DNA of 64,000 nucleotides from an uncultured Bacteroides sp. (GCA_945913015.1 CAMECH010000007.1:30749-94748); one strand, 5' to 3'. Counted from the stretch's first letter, positions 18,128-28,664 are shown. Notes: generated by a model from the sequence alone, not told the origin. Made by a program: numbers and translations.

Positions 18128-20548
18128 CTACTTTGTCGTCTTTGGAGGTATCTTCAGCTTTGGCTTAGACGTTGTTTTAGAACCTGACTTTGCTCCCCCT
18201 GTCTTTCTTACAGTGCGCTTCTTTTCTTCAAGTGCCTCAGCTTCTTTCTCAAGGCGCTTTGCCTCTTCTAAAAGCTTCTTTGCCTCAGCTCGTTTCTGTC
18301 TTGCGGCTTTTTCCTTCTTTGCATTTTCAATTGTTAAAAGCTCGCTGTCAGTGTATGGTATACATCTGAATACGGCAATTCCAAGCGGAGGAACCGTAAT
18401 ATTAACAGAATTGTCACGTCCGTCACATTCGCTTTCTTCTGAATTTCTGACTCTCGGATTGATGTTGCCGTCACCGCCGAATTCTTTGGCATCACTGTTA
18501 AATATTTCCTTACATTTTCCCGCAAACGGCATTCCGACTTTATAATTCTTCCTGACAACAGGTGTAAAGTTTGCAACAACCATAAGCGTGGCACCATCGG
18601 AAGCTTTTCTTAAAAATACCAGAACAGTCTCATTTGCCGAGAAATTATTAATCCACTCAAATCCTTCCGGCACATAATCAAGTTCATGCAGTTCAGGATT
18701 ATTTTTGTAGAGTTCATTCAGTGCTTTTACGTACTCCTGCATCTGCTTATGCTTTGGAATCTCTGTCAGATTCCACTGAATCTCCCTGTCCTCGCTCCAC
18801 TCGTCATACTGTGCAAAATCCTGTGCCATAAACAGAAGCTTCTTTCCCGGATGTGTAAACATATATCCGTACGCTGCACGAAGATTGGCAAATTTCTGCT
18901 TTTCATTGCCCGGCATTTTGCCTATCATTGAGGCTTTTCCATGTACCACCTCATCATGTGAGAGCACCAGAATGAAATTTTCGCTGTAATTATATATCAT
19001 ACTGAACGTAAGCTCATTATAGTGAGCCTTGCGGTAAATAGGGTCAAATCGCATAAATGACAGGAAATCATTCATCCATCCCATATTCCATTTATAATCA
19101 AAGCCAAGGCCATCTTTTACATTGCCCGTAACACATGGCCATGCCGTAGACTCCTCTGCTATCACCATTGTTGAAAGACCGCGCTTCTTAAAAATGGAAT
19201 TGAGATGCTTTAAGAACTCAACCGCCTCCAGATTTTCTTTTCCGCCATAAATATTAGGAACCCACTGTCCCGCTGCTCTTCCGTAATCAAGATAAAGCAT
19301 TGAAGCTACTGCATCAATTCTCAGTCCGTCCGCATGAAATTCCTCAGCCCACATAAGCGCATTTGCTATAAGGAAATTGGAAACCTCCGGTCTTCCATAG
19401 TCAAACACAAGCGTTCCCCAGTCAGGGTGCTCCGCCTTTCTCGGGTCCGCATATTCGTAAAGATGGTCTCCGTCAAATCTGGCAAGTCCACATTCATCCT
19501 TAGGGAAATGTGCCGGAACCCAGTCAAGAATTACCCCTATGCCATTTGCATGCAGTTCATTGATAAACCATTTAAAATCCTCAGGCATACCATATCTGCT
19601 TGATGGTGCATAGTATCCGGTAACCTGATATCCCCATGATGCGTCATACGGATGCTCCATTATGGGCATAATCTCTACATGCGTATATCCCATTTCCCTG
19701 ACATACTCACATACCATTCCGGCAAGTTCACGGTAATTATAGAATTCGCGGTTGTCCGAAGGCTTTTTAAATGAGCCAAGATGCAGTTCATATATAGAAG
19801 TTGCCTTTTTCTGAATATCCTCGTCATCTCTTGCATCAATCCATTTTTTATCTGTCCAGTCAAATGTTGTGTCTGCATGTACAATTGATGCCGTGTCAGG
19901 ACGCATCTGTGCATAAGCAGCATAAGGGTCTGCTTTCATAACACATTTGCCGTCTTTTTTACGAATCTCATATTTATAAATGTCTCCGACTCCCACTCCC
20001 GGAATAAACAGTTCAAACACACCGCTGTCTTTATGCTTCATCATCTGATGAATTCTTCCGTCCCAGTTGCAGAAATCTCCGACAACGCTCACTCTTACCG
20101 CATTTGGTGCCCACACCGCAAAACGTGTTCCCACCGTACCATTTACAATTTCAGTATGACTTCCGAGAACCTTCCAGATTTCATAATGAATTCCCGCACT
20201 AAATTTCTTAAGTTCACTGTTGCTTATCTGCATAGGAAATGCGTAATCATCCTGATACTCTTCTATTTTCCCTCTGATATCCTCGCTTATCAGTGTATAT
20301 GTATGCTTTTTCCTGCCCGGAATAAGTGCTGCAAAATATCCGGCCTCGTCCACCTTCTCCATAATATATGTTTTATCTTTTCCGTCAAGCCTTACACGCA
20401 TTTCACATGCGTCCGGACGGAATGCCTGAACAAGGAAGCCTTCCTTGAGTAAATGTCCGCCAAGAAGCTCCTGCGGTGAATCTGTGTCCGAATACACAAT
20501 ACCTTCAATCTCAGGCCAATTCATCAAATTATATAATTTACTGTTCAC
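18128..20548 (-). CDS. glgB: 1,4-alpha-glucan branching enzyme with basic coiled-coil tail
   Basis: Introduces alpha-1,6 branches into glycogen. It has 806 residues: an N-terminal CBM48-type module (TRFAVWAPNAVRVSVVGDFCNWDGR) and the GH13 barrel with DWVPAHFPKD, the nucleophile Asp412 in DGLRIDAV, acid/base Glu465 in VIAEES and the third Asp in LSHDEVVHGK. All catalytic residues are intact. Unusually, the usual all-beta end is followed by ~85 extra residues: an Ala/Glu/Lys coiled coil (KKLLEEAKRLEKEAEALEEK) and a Lys/Thr/Gly-rich basic tail. A small fold-back MITE derivative lies 32 bp upstream of its start. Confidence 0.95.
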   Translation of the reverse strand: MNSKLYNLMNWPEIEGIVYSDTDSPQELLGGHLLKEGFLVQAFRPDACEMRVRLDGKDKTYIMEKVDEAGYFAALIPGRKKHTYTLISEDIRGKIEEYQDDYAFPMQISNSELKKFSAGIHYEIWKVLGSHTEIVNGTVGTRFAVWAPNAVRVSVVGDFCNWDGRIHQMMKHKDSGVFELFIPGVGVGDIYKYEIRKKDGKCVMKADPYAAYAQMRPDTASIVHADTTFDWTDKKWIDARDDEDIQKKATSIYELHLGSFKKPSDNREFYNYRELAGMVCEYVREMGYTHVEIMPIMEHPYDASWGYQVTGYYAPSSRYGMPEDFKWFINELHANGIGVILDWVPAHFPKDECGLARFDGDHLYEYADPRKAEHPDWGTLVFDYGRPEVSNFLIANALMWAEEFHADGLRIDAVASMLYLDYGRAAGQWVPNIYGGKENLEAVEFLKHLNSIFKKRGLSTMVIAEESTAWPCVTGNVKDGLGFDYKWNMGWMNDFLSFMRFDPIYRKAHYNELTFSMIYNYSENFILVLSHDEVVHGKASMIGKMPGNEKQKFANLRAAYGYMFTHPGKKLLFMAQDFAQYDEWSEDREIQWNLTEIPKHKQMQEYVKALNELYKNNPELHELDYVPEGFEWINNFSANETVLVFLRKASDGATLMVVANFTPVVRKNYKVGMPFAGKCKEIFNSDAKEFGGDGNINPRVRNSEESECDGRDNSVNITVPPLGIAVFRCIPYTDSELLTIENAKKEKAARQKRAEAKKLLEEAKRLEKEAEALEEKKRTVRKTGGAKSGSKTTSKPKLKIPPKTTK

Positions 20549-20580
20549 CAGCTACCTCCCCTTCTTGATTATTTTAATCA

Positions 20581-20627
20581 GACATTTGCAAAACTCTGCA
20601 TTGAGCAGTTACGGTTGTACAAACGTC
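20581..20627. repeat. Fold-back MITE, short deletion derivative (glgB leader)
   Basis: 47 bp unit whose ends GACATTTG and CAAACGTC form an imperfect inverted repeat. Its interior has GCAAAACTCT and GGTTGTACAA, both segments of the full element at 40280-40491. No clear target duplication is visible. It lies upstream of glgB. Confidence 0.6.
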
Positions 20628-20651
20628 TTAATATATAATTAATTCAAATAT

Positions 20652-20706
20652 AGGGCCTATTATATCGCTCTGTAACAATCACAGAGAAGAGATATACAAG
20701 CCCTAA
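20652..20706. terminator. Hairpin between esterase gene and glgB leader
   Basis: Outer stem TAGGGC/GCCCTA and inner stem CTCTGT/ACAGAG enclose a short loop just beyond the esterase stop at 20718. No strong T run, so its terminator role is tentative. Confidence 0.45.
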
Positions 20707-20717
20707 AATTCTGTTAG

Positions 20718-21581
20718 TTATTCGTAAATAGGTCCGACTGTATTTTCAAGCCATGTTTTAAACATATCCGGCCATACACTGCACTCAGGCTGGTACTTCG
20801 TACCATCCTTAACATCAGTCTCCTTTGAGCCGAGACCAAGTCCATGATTTCCCTTAGGGAAAATGTGCAGTTCAAACGGAATATTATTCTCTCTCAATGC
20901 ATTTGCAAAAAGGAGTGAATTTTCCATTGGTACGGATTCATCCGAAAATGTATGCCACATAAATGTCTTTGGAGTGCCTTCGTTGACTCTTTTCTCAAGT
21001 GAAACCTTTTCAAGCAATTCATCATGTCTGTCACCGAGCAGTCTCACAAATGACATCTTATGAGCCTTCTCTCCCGATGTAAGCACGGAATATCCAAGAA
21101 GCATTCCATCCGGACGAATATATGACGGTTCACATTTCAGATAATTCTTTGTAAAATCAGCAAACTCCTCCTGATTCCAAAGAGTACCGACGCTTGCAGC
21201 CACATGGCCTCCTGCCGAAAATCCTGCTATAATAATTTTGTCAGGGTCAATTCCCCATTCCTGTGAGTGGTCACGAATATACTTCACGGCATATGCAGCT
21301 TCATACATAGGGCAAGGATATCCGTTAGGCAGAAGGCTGTATCGCAGCACACACGCATTAAGTCCATAGCTGTTCATACGAATTGCAATAGGTTCAGCCT
21401 CTCTTTCAGCAAGATGTCCATATCCGCCACCGGGACATATCAAAATACATGGTCGTCTTCTTTCACCCTGAATATCCTTCAACTGGTTAAGGATGTATGT
21501 AGTAAGCACAGGCACCGAATCATCATGCTGTATTCCAAGTGCATCATAATCAATATTAATTAAGATATTTTCGTGTAACAT
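20718..21581 (-). CDS. Alpha/beta hydrolase (lipase/acetylxylan-esterase-like)
   Basis: Probable cytoplasmic carbohydrate or acyl esterase, 287 residues, with no signal peptide. The oxyanion segment CPGGGYGHLAEREAEP at residues 49-64 and nucleophile Ser122 in GFSAGGH are clear. The Asp in HTFSDESVP and His in PKGNHGLGL complete the triad. This pattern is common in Firmicutes acetyl-esterases of the BD-FAE/axe type that remove acetyl groups from imported oligosaccharides. No glycoside hydrolase is adjacent, so the substrate is open. Confidence 0.85.
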   Translation of the reverse strand: MLHENILINIDYDALGIQHDDSVPVLTTYILNQLKDIQGERRRPCILICPGGGYGHLAEREAEPIAIRMNSYGLNACVLRYSLLPNGYPCPMYEAAYAVKYIRDHSQEWGIDPDKIIIAGFSAGGHVAASVGTLWNQEEFADFTKNYLKCEPSYIRPDGMLLGYSVLTSGEKAHKMSFVRLLGDRHDELLEKVSLEKRVNEGTPKTFMWHTFSDESVPMENSLLFANALRENNIPFELHIFPKGNHGLGLGSKETDVKDGTKYQPECSVWPDMFKTWLENTVGPIYE

Positions 21582-21663
21582 GCGTACATTCCTCCATTCG
21601 TATTAATTTTCAGCCGCCGGATAAAGCCACAACTCCCTATTAGCCTGTCTGATTAAACAACGG

Positions 21664-22896
21664 TTAAATTTTGTGAATAAATATTCCGCTTCTTAATTTT
21701 GGTTCAAACCATGTTGACTTAGGCGGCATAAGCTTTCCCGCGTCTGCGACATCAAACAGCTCTGTTATTGATGTCGGATACATTGAAAATGCTATTTTCA
21801 TATCCTCATGTGTACGTCTCTCAAGTTCTTCAAGTCCACGTATTCCTCCGACAAAATCTATTCTTGAATCTGTCTTTGGATTCTTAATTCCAAGCACCGG
21901 CTCTAACAGCTCGTTCTGAAGTATCGCCACATCAAGTCCGTCAACAGGATCATTTGAACGTATATCCTCATGTGCTGTCAGCTTATACCACTGATTGTCA
22001 AGATACATTCCAAACGTATACTTGTTTTCGGGTGCAACCGGTTCGTCTGACTTAACCACATCAAATTTAGAAGATATTTTGTCAAGAAACTCTTCACCTG
22101 TATTTCCGTTCAAATCCTTCACAACTCTGTTATATGGCATTATCATAAGCTGCTCATCAGGGAAAAGCACTGACAGGAAGTAATTAAACTCTTCCTCACC
22201 TGTATATCCCGGATTCTCTTTACGCCTCTTAAGTCCTACCTTATATGCCGATGCAGCTCTGTGATGTCCGTCTGCAATGTATATTGACCCAATGCCTGCA
22301 AATGCATTTTCAATTTTTGTCACGGCTTCACCGTCTGTAATCTTCCACACTGTATGTCTGATTCCGTCAGGTGATGTAAAATCATAAAGAGGTGTATTTT
22401 CCTTTGTCCTGTTTACTTCAGCATTAATAACCTCGTTAGCCCTGTACGCAAGGAAAATAGGCCCTGTCTGGGCACTGCAGGTATCTACATGGGTAATTCT
22501 GTCGATTTCTTTTTCGGCACGTGTATTTTCATGCTTTTTGATTACATTATTACTGTAATCATCTATTGATGCACATGCAACAATTCCCGTCTGTCTACGT
22601 CCGTCCATTGTCAGTTCATAAATGTAATATGTTCTGTCATCATCCGTTAAATATGTACCATCCGCCATTGCCTCATCAAGCATTTCTTTAGCTTTCTGAT
22701 ATACCTCCGGTGCATATGTGTCAACAGAATCCGGGAACTGTGTCTCTGCCCTGTCGATTCTTAAAAATGATAAAGGCTCACGTGCAACCTCGGCACATGC
22801 CTCGCTTCTGTTATATACATCATATGGGAGTGCAGCTACTCTTGCAGCTACACTCTCATTTGGTCTTACACATTGAAATGGTTTAACTGTTGCCAT
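21664..22896 (-). CDS. DUF1015-family protein of the serine operon
   Basis: 410-residue protein of the COG4198/DUF1015 family. Conserved blocks seen here: VRPNESVAARVAALPYDVYN at the start, HENTRAEKEIDRITH, and YIADGHHRAASAYKVG near residue 205. It follows serA with one base of overlap and serC before that. I recall some family members reported as serine kinases, which would fit a serine/phosphoserine role, but I cannot verify this from sequence. The adjacency to serA and serC is the strongest evidence for function. Confidence 0.85.
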   Translation of the reverse strand: MATVKPFQCVRPNESVAARVAALPYDVYNRSEACAEVAREPLSFLRIDRAETQFPDSVDTYAPEVYQKAKEMLDEAMADGTYLTDDDRTYYIYELTMDGRRQTGIVACASIDDYSNNVIKKHENTRAEKEIDRITHVDTCSAQTGPIFLAYRANEVINAEVNRTKENTPLYDFTSPDGIRHTVWKITDGEAVTKIENAFAGIGSIYIADGHHRAASAYKVGLKRRKENPGYTGEEEFNYFLSVLFPDEQLMIMPYNRVVKDLNGNTGEEFLDKISSKFDVVKSDEPVAPENKYTFGMYLDNQWYKLTAHEDIRSNDPVDGLDVAILQNELLEPVLGIKNPKTDSRIDFVGGIRGLEELERRTHEDMKIAFSMYPTSITELFDVADAGKLMPPKSTWFEPKLRSGIFIHKI

Positions 22897-24059
22897 TACT
22901 TCACCACTCTAACCTTAATAACGCCATCAACTGCAGCAAGCTTCTCAACAACCGCATCATCAGCCTTATTATCAATATCAAAAAGAGAATATGCATAATC
23001 GTTGCGTGACTTATTGGTCATATCAGAAATATTAACGCCTGCGGTTCCGAATACAGCAGTAATATTGCTGATTACTGACGGAATATTCTTATGGCATACC
23101 GCAATACGGCCTGCCTTTGTACATACTCCCATATCACATGCAGGATAGTTAACCGAATTCTTAATATTACCATTCTCGATAAAATCACGAATCTCATTAA
23201 CCGCCATCACAGCACAGTTATCTTCTGCTTCCTGTGTAGATGCTCCGAGATGAGGAAGAACAATTGCATTTTCAAGCTTTACAGACAAAGTATTCGGGAA
23301 GTCTGTAACATACTTTTTAACCTTTCCTGCCTTAAGTGCATCAGACATGGCACTCTCATCAACAAGGATATCACGTGCGCAGTTGATAACAACAACGCCA
23401 TCCTTCATCATATTAAATGCATCCTTGTTAATCATACCCTTTGTGCTGTCAAGCGCAGGAACATGAATTGTAATGAAATCACACTCCCTGTAAATATCCT
23501 CAACATTGAAAATATGCTTAACTGCTCTTGAAATGCTCCATGCAGCATTAACTGAAAGGTATGGGTCGTATCCGTAAACTTCCATTCCGAGTGCAACTGC
23601 AGCATTTGCAACCATTGCACCAATTGCTCCAAGTCCGATAACGCCAAGCTTCTTACCTTTAATCTCTGTACCGGCAAATGCTTTCTTAGCCTTCTCTGTT
23701 GACTTTGCAATATCAGGGTCATCAGCATTTTCCTTAACCCAGTTAACTGCACCTATGTAATCACGTGAAGCCATAAGCATGGCAAGTAAAACCTGCTCTT
23801 TAACCGCATTTGCATTGGCACCCGGTGTATTGAAAACTACAATACCCTTCTCAGCGCATTTATCAAGCGGAATATTATTAACACCTGCACCTGCTCTTGC
23901 AATAGCAAGAAGTCTTTCAGGCATCTCCATATCATGCATCTTTGCACTTCTTACAAGGACGGCATCAGCCTCTTCAAATGAAGCATCCCTGTTATAATCA
24001 ACTGTAAACAAATCCAAGCCTACGCCGGCAATATTATTAAGACAATTAATATTATACAT
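22896..24059 (-). CDS. serA: D-3-phosphoglycerate dehydrogenase
   Basis: First enzyme of serine synthesis, oxidising 3-phosphoglycerate with NAD. It has 387 residues. The NAD fold is GKKLGVIGLGAIGAMVAN. The catalytic Arg is in VINCARDILVDE and the catalytic His in IVLPHLGASTQEAEDN. A C-terminal ACT domain (residues ~315-387) offers possible serine feedback. The N-terminus is short, since the protein starts MYNINCLNNIAGVGLDLF rather than with the usual longer substrate-domain strand, but the frame is intact. It lies between serC and the DUF1015 gene in a three-gene operon. Confidence 0.93.
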   Translation of the reverse strand: MYNINCLNNIAGVGLDLFTVDYNRDASFEEADAVLVRSAKMHDMEMPERLLAIARAGAGVNNIPLDKCAEKGIVVFNTPGANANAVKEQVLLAMLMASRDYIGAVNWVKENADDPDIAKSTEKAKKAFAGTEIKGKKLGVIGLGAIGAMVANAAVALGMEVYGYDPYLSVNAAWSISRAVKHIFNVEDIYRECDFITIHVPALDSTKGMINKDAFNMMKDGVVVINCARDILVDESAMSDALKAGKVKKYVTDFPNTLSVKLENAIVLPHLGASTQEAEDNCAVMAVNEIRDFIENGNIKNSVNYPACDMGVCTKAGRIAVCHKNIPSVISNITAVFGTAGVNISDMTNKSRNDYAYSLFDIDNKADDAVVEKLAAVDGVIKVRVVK

Positions 24060-24077
24060 TGTAATGTAATCCTTTCT

Positions 24078-25163
24078 TTACTTAAGGTTCTCAGCCTCGA
24101 ACTTCTTCATGAACTCAACAAGCTTCTCAACGCCTTCAATAGGCATTGCATTGTAAATGCTTGCACGCATACCGCCTACTGTTCTGTGACCCTTAAGGTT
24201 CTCAAATCCTGCAGCCTTTGCCTCTGCAACAAATTTTGCATCAAGGTCTGCATCACCTGTAACAAACGGAACATTCATAAGTGAACGGTCTTCCTTGCGC
24301 ACAGTACCCTTGAACAACTTACTCTCATCAAGAAAATCATAAAGGATTTTTGCCTTCTTCTCATTAAGCTTCTTCATTTCCTCAAGTCCGCCCATTTTCT
24401 TAAGCCACTTGAATACTTTACCGCAGATATAGATGCCGTAAGCAGGAGGTGTATTATACAGTGACTGTGCGTCGGCATGAATCTTATACTTAAGCATTGT
24501 AGGAGTACCCGGAAGTACATCCTCTGTAATAAGGTCCTCACGGATAATAACAATTACAACACCTGCAGGTCCTATATTCTTCTGAACACCGCCGTAGATT
24601 ACACCATACTTTGTGACATCAACAGGCTCTGAAAGGAAACATGATGACACATCAGCAACAAGTGTATGTCCCTTTGTATTAGGAAGTGTCTTATACTTCG
24701 TACCGTAGATTGTATTATTCTCACAGATATATACATAATCTGCGTCCTCAGGAATATCCAGATCTGAGCAGTCCGGAATATATGAAAATGTCTTATCTTC
24801 TGAAGAAGCAACCTTAACAGCCTCACCATAAATCTGAGCTTCCTGATATGCCTTCTTAGCCCACTGTCCCGTAACAATATAAGCTGCCTTTTTGTTCTTC
24901 ATAAGATTCATCGGAATCATTGCGAACTGCTGTGAAGCACCCCCCTGAAGGAACAATACCTTATAATTGTCCGGAATATTCATCAGCTCTCTCAAATCAG
25001 CTTCCGCTTCTTTGATGATGTTGTCATAAGCCTTTGAGCGATGGCTCATCTCCATTACTGACATTCCGGTTCCCTTGTAATCCAGCATTTCGTCTGCTGC
25101 TTCCTTTAACACCTCTTCCGGCAGAACAGCCGGGCCTGCACTAAAGTTATAAACTCTTCCCAC
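24078..25163 (-). CDS. serC: Phosphoserine aminotransferase
   Basis: PLP aminotransferase making phosphoserine from phosphohydroxypyruvate. It has 361 residues: NFSAGPAVLPEEVLKEA at the start, FLQGGASQQFAMIPMN, DVSSCFLSEPVDVTKYG, and the PLP lysine in YGGVQKNIGPAG. It starts with GTG at 25163 behind a strong AGGAGGATAAGAAA site. First gene of serC-serA-DUF1015, with a good promoter at 25200-25228. Confidence 0.95.
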   Translation of the reverse strand: MGRVYNFSAGPAVLPEEVLKEAADEMLDYKGTGMSVMEMSHRSKAYDNIIKEAEADLRELMNIPDNYKVLFLQGGASQQFAMIPMNLMKNKKAAYIVTGQWAKKAYQEAQIYGEAVKVASSEDKTFSYIPDCSDLDIPEDADYVYICENNTIYGTKYKTLPNTKGHTLVADVSSCFLSEPVDVTKYGVIYGGVQKNIGPAGVVIVIIREDLITEDVLPGTPTMLKYKIHADAQSLYNTPPAYGIYICGKVFKWLKKMGGLEEMKKLNEKKAKILYDFLDESKLFKGTVRKEDRSLMNVPFVTGDADLDAKFVAEAKAAGFENLKGHRTVGGMRASIYNAMPIEGVEKLVEFMKKFEAENLK

Positions 25164-25199
25164 TTTCTTATCCTCCTAAGATATTGAAAATATAATGCC

Positions 25200-25228
25200 A
25201 TTTTATGGCAATGATTTACAAATGTCAA
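25200..25228 (-). promoter_or_regulatory. Putative sigma-A promoter of the serC operon
   Basis: On minus: perfect TTGACA (25228-25223), 17 nt, TAAAAT (25205-25200). A small TGCCAT/ATGGCA hairpin overlaps the -10 region and could be an operator or a leader stem. Confidence 0.65.
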
Positions 25229-25269
25229 ATACTCTTTACATGCTATTTACTTTAGCACGTTTTAATGAA

Positions 25270-26967
25270 TTATTTCTTTTCTTCTTCCTGTCTTTTATTT
25301 AAATCTTCCCTGTCAAATGCCTCTGAAATAGGCGCTCCCGGTGAGACCATAGGAAATACCTTATCATCGCGGTTAAGCTGGCATTCGATAAGTACAGGAA
25401 TGTTAAGGCTTATCGCTTCCTCAAATACAGGTACAATCTGCTCCGGCTCTGTTATTGTATACGCCTTGATTCCCATTGCTTCTGCAATCTTGACATAGTC
25501 AACAGCATCATCGAGAACCGTTGCGGAATATCTCTTGCCGTAGAACAAATCCTGCCACTGCCTTACCATTCCAAGCACATGATTATCAAAGATAACTTCA
25601 ATAATCGGAATATTGTATCTTGCAGCTGTTGCAAGCTCATTCATGTTCATTCTGAAGCAGCCGTCTCCTGCAATATTAATAACAGTTTTATCTCTGCAGC
25701 CCACCTTTGCACCTATTGCAGCTCCAAGGCCGTAGCCCATAGTGCCGAGACCGCCTGATGTAAGCAGTGTGCGTGGCTTTTTGAACTTGTAGTGCTGTGC
25801 CGCCCACATCTGATGCTGTCCGACATCTGTCGAAATGATTGCATCACCTTTTGTAACTTCAAAGATTTTCTCCATAATAAGCGGACCATTCAAACGGTCT
25901 CTGTTATATCTCATAGGATACTTTTCCTTGAGTTCTTCAACATGAGCAATCCATTCATGATGGTCGCATGCATCGAGAAGTGCATTAATTCTTTTAAGGA
26001 TTTCAAGAGCATCTCCGATTACACTTGCATCTGTTCTGATATTCTTATTGATTTCAGCAGGATCAACATCAAACTGTAAAATCTTTGCCTTATTTGCAAA
26101 CTTTTTAGTATTTCCCGTAACACGGTCTGAGAAACGTGCTCCGACAACAATAAACAAATCACATTCAGTAACGCTGAAATTAGCTGCCTTTGTACCATGC
26201 ATACCAAGCATTCCGGCATACAGCGGATTAGTTCCGTCAAATGCACCCTTTCCCATAAGTGAATCAACAACCGGAGCGTCAACCTTTTTAACAAATCTTT
26301 CAAGTTCTTCCGAGGCATCTGATGCAATTGCTCCACCGCCTACAAATATCACCGGCTTTTTGGATGCTTTAATCATCTTTACCGCTTTTACAACATCCTC
26401 TTCACGAATTGTATCTGTTAAACGCTCTATCGTTCTCGGAGTAGTTTTTACATAGTCACATTCCTTAGCAGTAACATCCTTTGTGACATCCACAAGTACC
26501 GGCCCCGGTCTTCCCTCTTTAGCTATTGTAAATGCCCTTCTTATTGTATCCGCAAGTTTTGTTACATCCTTTACGATAAAGCTGTGCTTTGTTACAGGCA
26601 TTGTTATTCCTGCGATATCAACCTCCTGAAAGCTGTCCTTTCCAAGAAGAGGAACTGTTACATTACATGTGATTGCAACAACAGGAATTGAATCCATATA
26701 TGCCGTAGCAATACCGGTTACAAGATTTGTTGCTCCCGGACCTGATGTAGCAAAGCATACGCCAACTTTACCCGTTGCCCTTGCATATCCGTCAGCTGCG
26801 TGTGATGCGCCCTGCTCATGCGATGTAAGAATATGTGTAATCTCGTCAGAATGTTTATAAAGAGCATCATATACATTAAGTATTGCTCCGCCCGGATATC
26901 CGAATACGGTATCAACGCCCTGTTCCTTAAGACATTCAATAATTATCTCTGAACCATTTAACTTCAT
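25270..26967 (-). CDS. ilvB: Acetolactate synthase large subunit
   Basis: ThDP enzyme forming acetolactate or acetohydroxybutyrate for branched-chain amino acids. It has 565 residues: GYPGGAILNVYDAL, the ThDP Glu in ILTSHEQGASHAADGYARA, a central FAD-type domain, and the ThDP motif from IAGDGCFRMN to EVIFDN. GAGG precedes ATG 26967. The regulatory small subunit gene ilvN is not adjacent, which is common in Lachnospiraceae clusters of this kind. It is the last gene of leuB-ilvD-ilvB. Confidence 0.95.
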   Translation of the reverse strand: MKLNGSEIIIECLKEQGVDTVFGYPGGAILNVYDALYKHSDEITHILTSHEQGASHAADGYARATGKVGVCFATSGPGATNLVTGIATAYMDSIPVVAITCNVTVPLLGKDSFQEVDIAGITMPVTKHSFIVKDVTKLADTIRRAFTIAKEGRPGPVLVDVTKDVTAKECDYVKTTPRTIERLTDTIREEDVVKAVKMIKASKKPVIFVGGGAIASDASEELERFVKKVDAPVVDSLMGKGAFDGTNPLYAGMLGMHGTKAANFSVTECDLFIVVGARFSDRVTGNTKKFANKAKILQFDVDPAEINKNIRTDASVIGDALEILKRINALLDACDHHEWIAHVEELKEKYPMRYNRDRLNGPLIMEKIFEVTKGDAIISTDVGQHQMWAAQHYKFKKPRTLLTSGGLGTMGYGLGAAIGAKVGCRDKTVINIAGDGCFRMNMNELATAARYNIPIIEVIFDNHVLGMVRQWQDLFYGKRYSATVLDDAVDYVKIAEAMGIKAYTITEPEQIVPVFEEAISLNIPVLIECQLNRDDKVFPMVSPGAPISEAFDREDLNKRQEEEKK

Positions 26968-26993
26968 TTTTCATACCTCTTATCTAAAACATT

Positions 26994-28664
26994 TCAGGCT
27001 TTTGGAATTTCAAGAATTGCACCTCTGTTGCCTGATGTTACCATTGACGCATAACGTGCAAGATAACCTGTTGTTACCTTTGGCTCTCTAGGCTGCCACT
27101 TTGCCTTACGTGCTGCCATCTCTTCATCTGACACTTTAATATCAAGCTTCATCTCCGGTATATTAATTGAAATTATGTCTCCTTCTTCAACCAGTGCAAT
27201 AGGTCCTCCGACTGCTGCCTCCGGTGAAACATGCCCGATTGAAGCTCCTCTTGAAGCACCGCTGAAGCGTCCGTCTGTAATGAGTGCCACTGTTGAGCCA
27301 AGTCCCATACCTGCGATTGCAGATGTAGGATTAAGCATTTCTCTCATACCAGGGCCGCCCTTAGGGCCTTCATAGCGGATTACCACAACATCACCGGCAA
27401 CAATCTTTCCGCCCTTGATTGCGGCAATTGCATCCTCTTCGCAGTCAAATACCCTCGCAGGTCCTTCATGTACCATCATTTCTTCAGCTACTGCAGAACG
27501 CTTTACAACACCGCCATCTGGTGCAAGATTTCCCTTGAGTACGGCAAGACCGCCCGTTTTGCTGTATGGATTGTCAAGTGTACGGATAACTTCAGGATTC
27601 TTATTAACACATCCCTTTACATTTTCCGCAATAGTCTTTCCTGTTACAGTAATGCAGTCAGGATTGAGGAGTCCCGCTTCAAGCAGCTCATTCATAACGG
27701 CATATACACCGCCTGCTTCATTAAGGTCTTCCATATATGTAGGTCCCGCCGGTGCCAGGTGGCAGAGGTTAGGAGTTCTCTCGCTGATTTCATTGGCAAA
27801 TGCTATATCAAAATCAAAACCAACTTCATGTGCAATTGCCGGAAGATGAAGCATACTGTTTGTAGAGCATCCAAGCGCCATATCGACTGTAAGTGCATTA
27901 ATGATTGCTTCCTTTGTCATAATGTCCCTTGGTCTTATATTCTTCCTGTAAAGCTCCATTACCTGCATTCCGGCATGCTTTGCAAGCTTGATTCTCTCAG
28001 AAAATACGGCAGGAATTGTTCCGTTGCCCTTAAGTCCCATGCCCAGAGCCTCTGTAAGGCAATTCATGCTGTTAGCAGTATACATACCTGAACATGAACC
28101 GCATGTAGGACATGTCTTCTCTTCATACTCTGAAAGTTCCTCTTCCGAGATTTTTCCGGCAGCATATGCGCCTACAGCCTCAAACATACTTGAAAGACTT
28201 GTTTTGCAGCCTTTCACATGTCCTGCAAGCATCGGACCGCCGCTCACAAATACAGTCGGAACATTTACTCTTGCAGCCGCCATCAGAAGTCCCGGAACGT
28301 TCTTGTCACAGTTTGGAACCATCACAAGTGCATCAAACTGATGAGCTGTTGCCATACACTCTGTTGAATCTGCAATTAAGTCTCTTGTCACAAGTGAATA
28401 CTTCATTCCCATGTGCCCCATTGCAATACCGTCACACACTGCAATTGCCGGAAATACAACAGGTGTACCGCCTGCCATTGCGACTCCGAGCTTTACAGCC
28501 TCAACAATCTTATCAATATTCATATGACCCGGCACAATCTCATTATATGAACTTACAATACCAACAAGTGGTTTTTTCATCTCTTCTTCCGTCATTCCCA
28601 ATGCATTAAAAAGGGAACGGTGTGGAGCCTGCTGTGCACCTACTCTTACTGAATCACTCTTCAT
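26994..28664 (-). CDS. ilvD: Dihydroxy-acid dehydratase
   Basis: Fe-S dehydratase of valine/isoleucine synthesis, 556 residues. Cluster cysteines are in [12 protein letters not shown], in [19 protein letters not shown] and in the early [13 protein letters not shown] segment. The C-terminal [19 protein letters not shown] motif is conserved. The start is ATG 28664. It is 26 bp upstream of ilvB and 28 bp after leuB, clearly one operon. Confidence 0.96.
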   Translation of the reverse strand: MKSDSVRVGAQQAPHRSLFNALGMTEEEMKKPLVGIVSSYNEIVPGHMNIDKIVEAVKLGVAMAGGTPVVFPAIAVCDGIAMGHMGMKYSLVTRDLIADSTECMATAHQFDALVMVPNCDKNVPGLLMAAARVNVPTVFVSGGPMLAGHVKGCKTSLSSMFEAVGAYAAGKISEEELSEYEEKTCPTCGSCSGMYTANSMNCLTEALGMGLKGNGTIPAVFSERIKLAKHAGMQVMELYRKNIRPRDIMTKEAIINALTVDMALGCSTNSMLHLPAIAHEVGFDFDIAFANEISERTPNLCHLAPAGPTYMEDLNEAGGVYAVMNELLEAGLLNPDCITVTGKTIAENVKGCVNKNPEVIRTLDNPYSKTGGLAVLKGNLAPDGGVVKRSAVAEEMMVHEGPARVFDCEEDAIAAIKGGKIVAGDVVVIRYEGPKGGPGMREMLNPTSAIAGMGLGSTVALITDGRFSGASRGASIGHVSPEAAVGGPIALVEEGDIISINIPEMKLDIKVSDEEMAARKAKWQPREPKVTTGYLARYASMVTSGNRGAILEIPKA

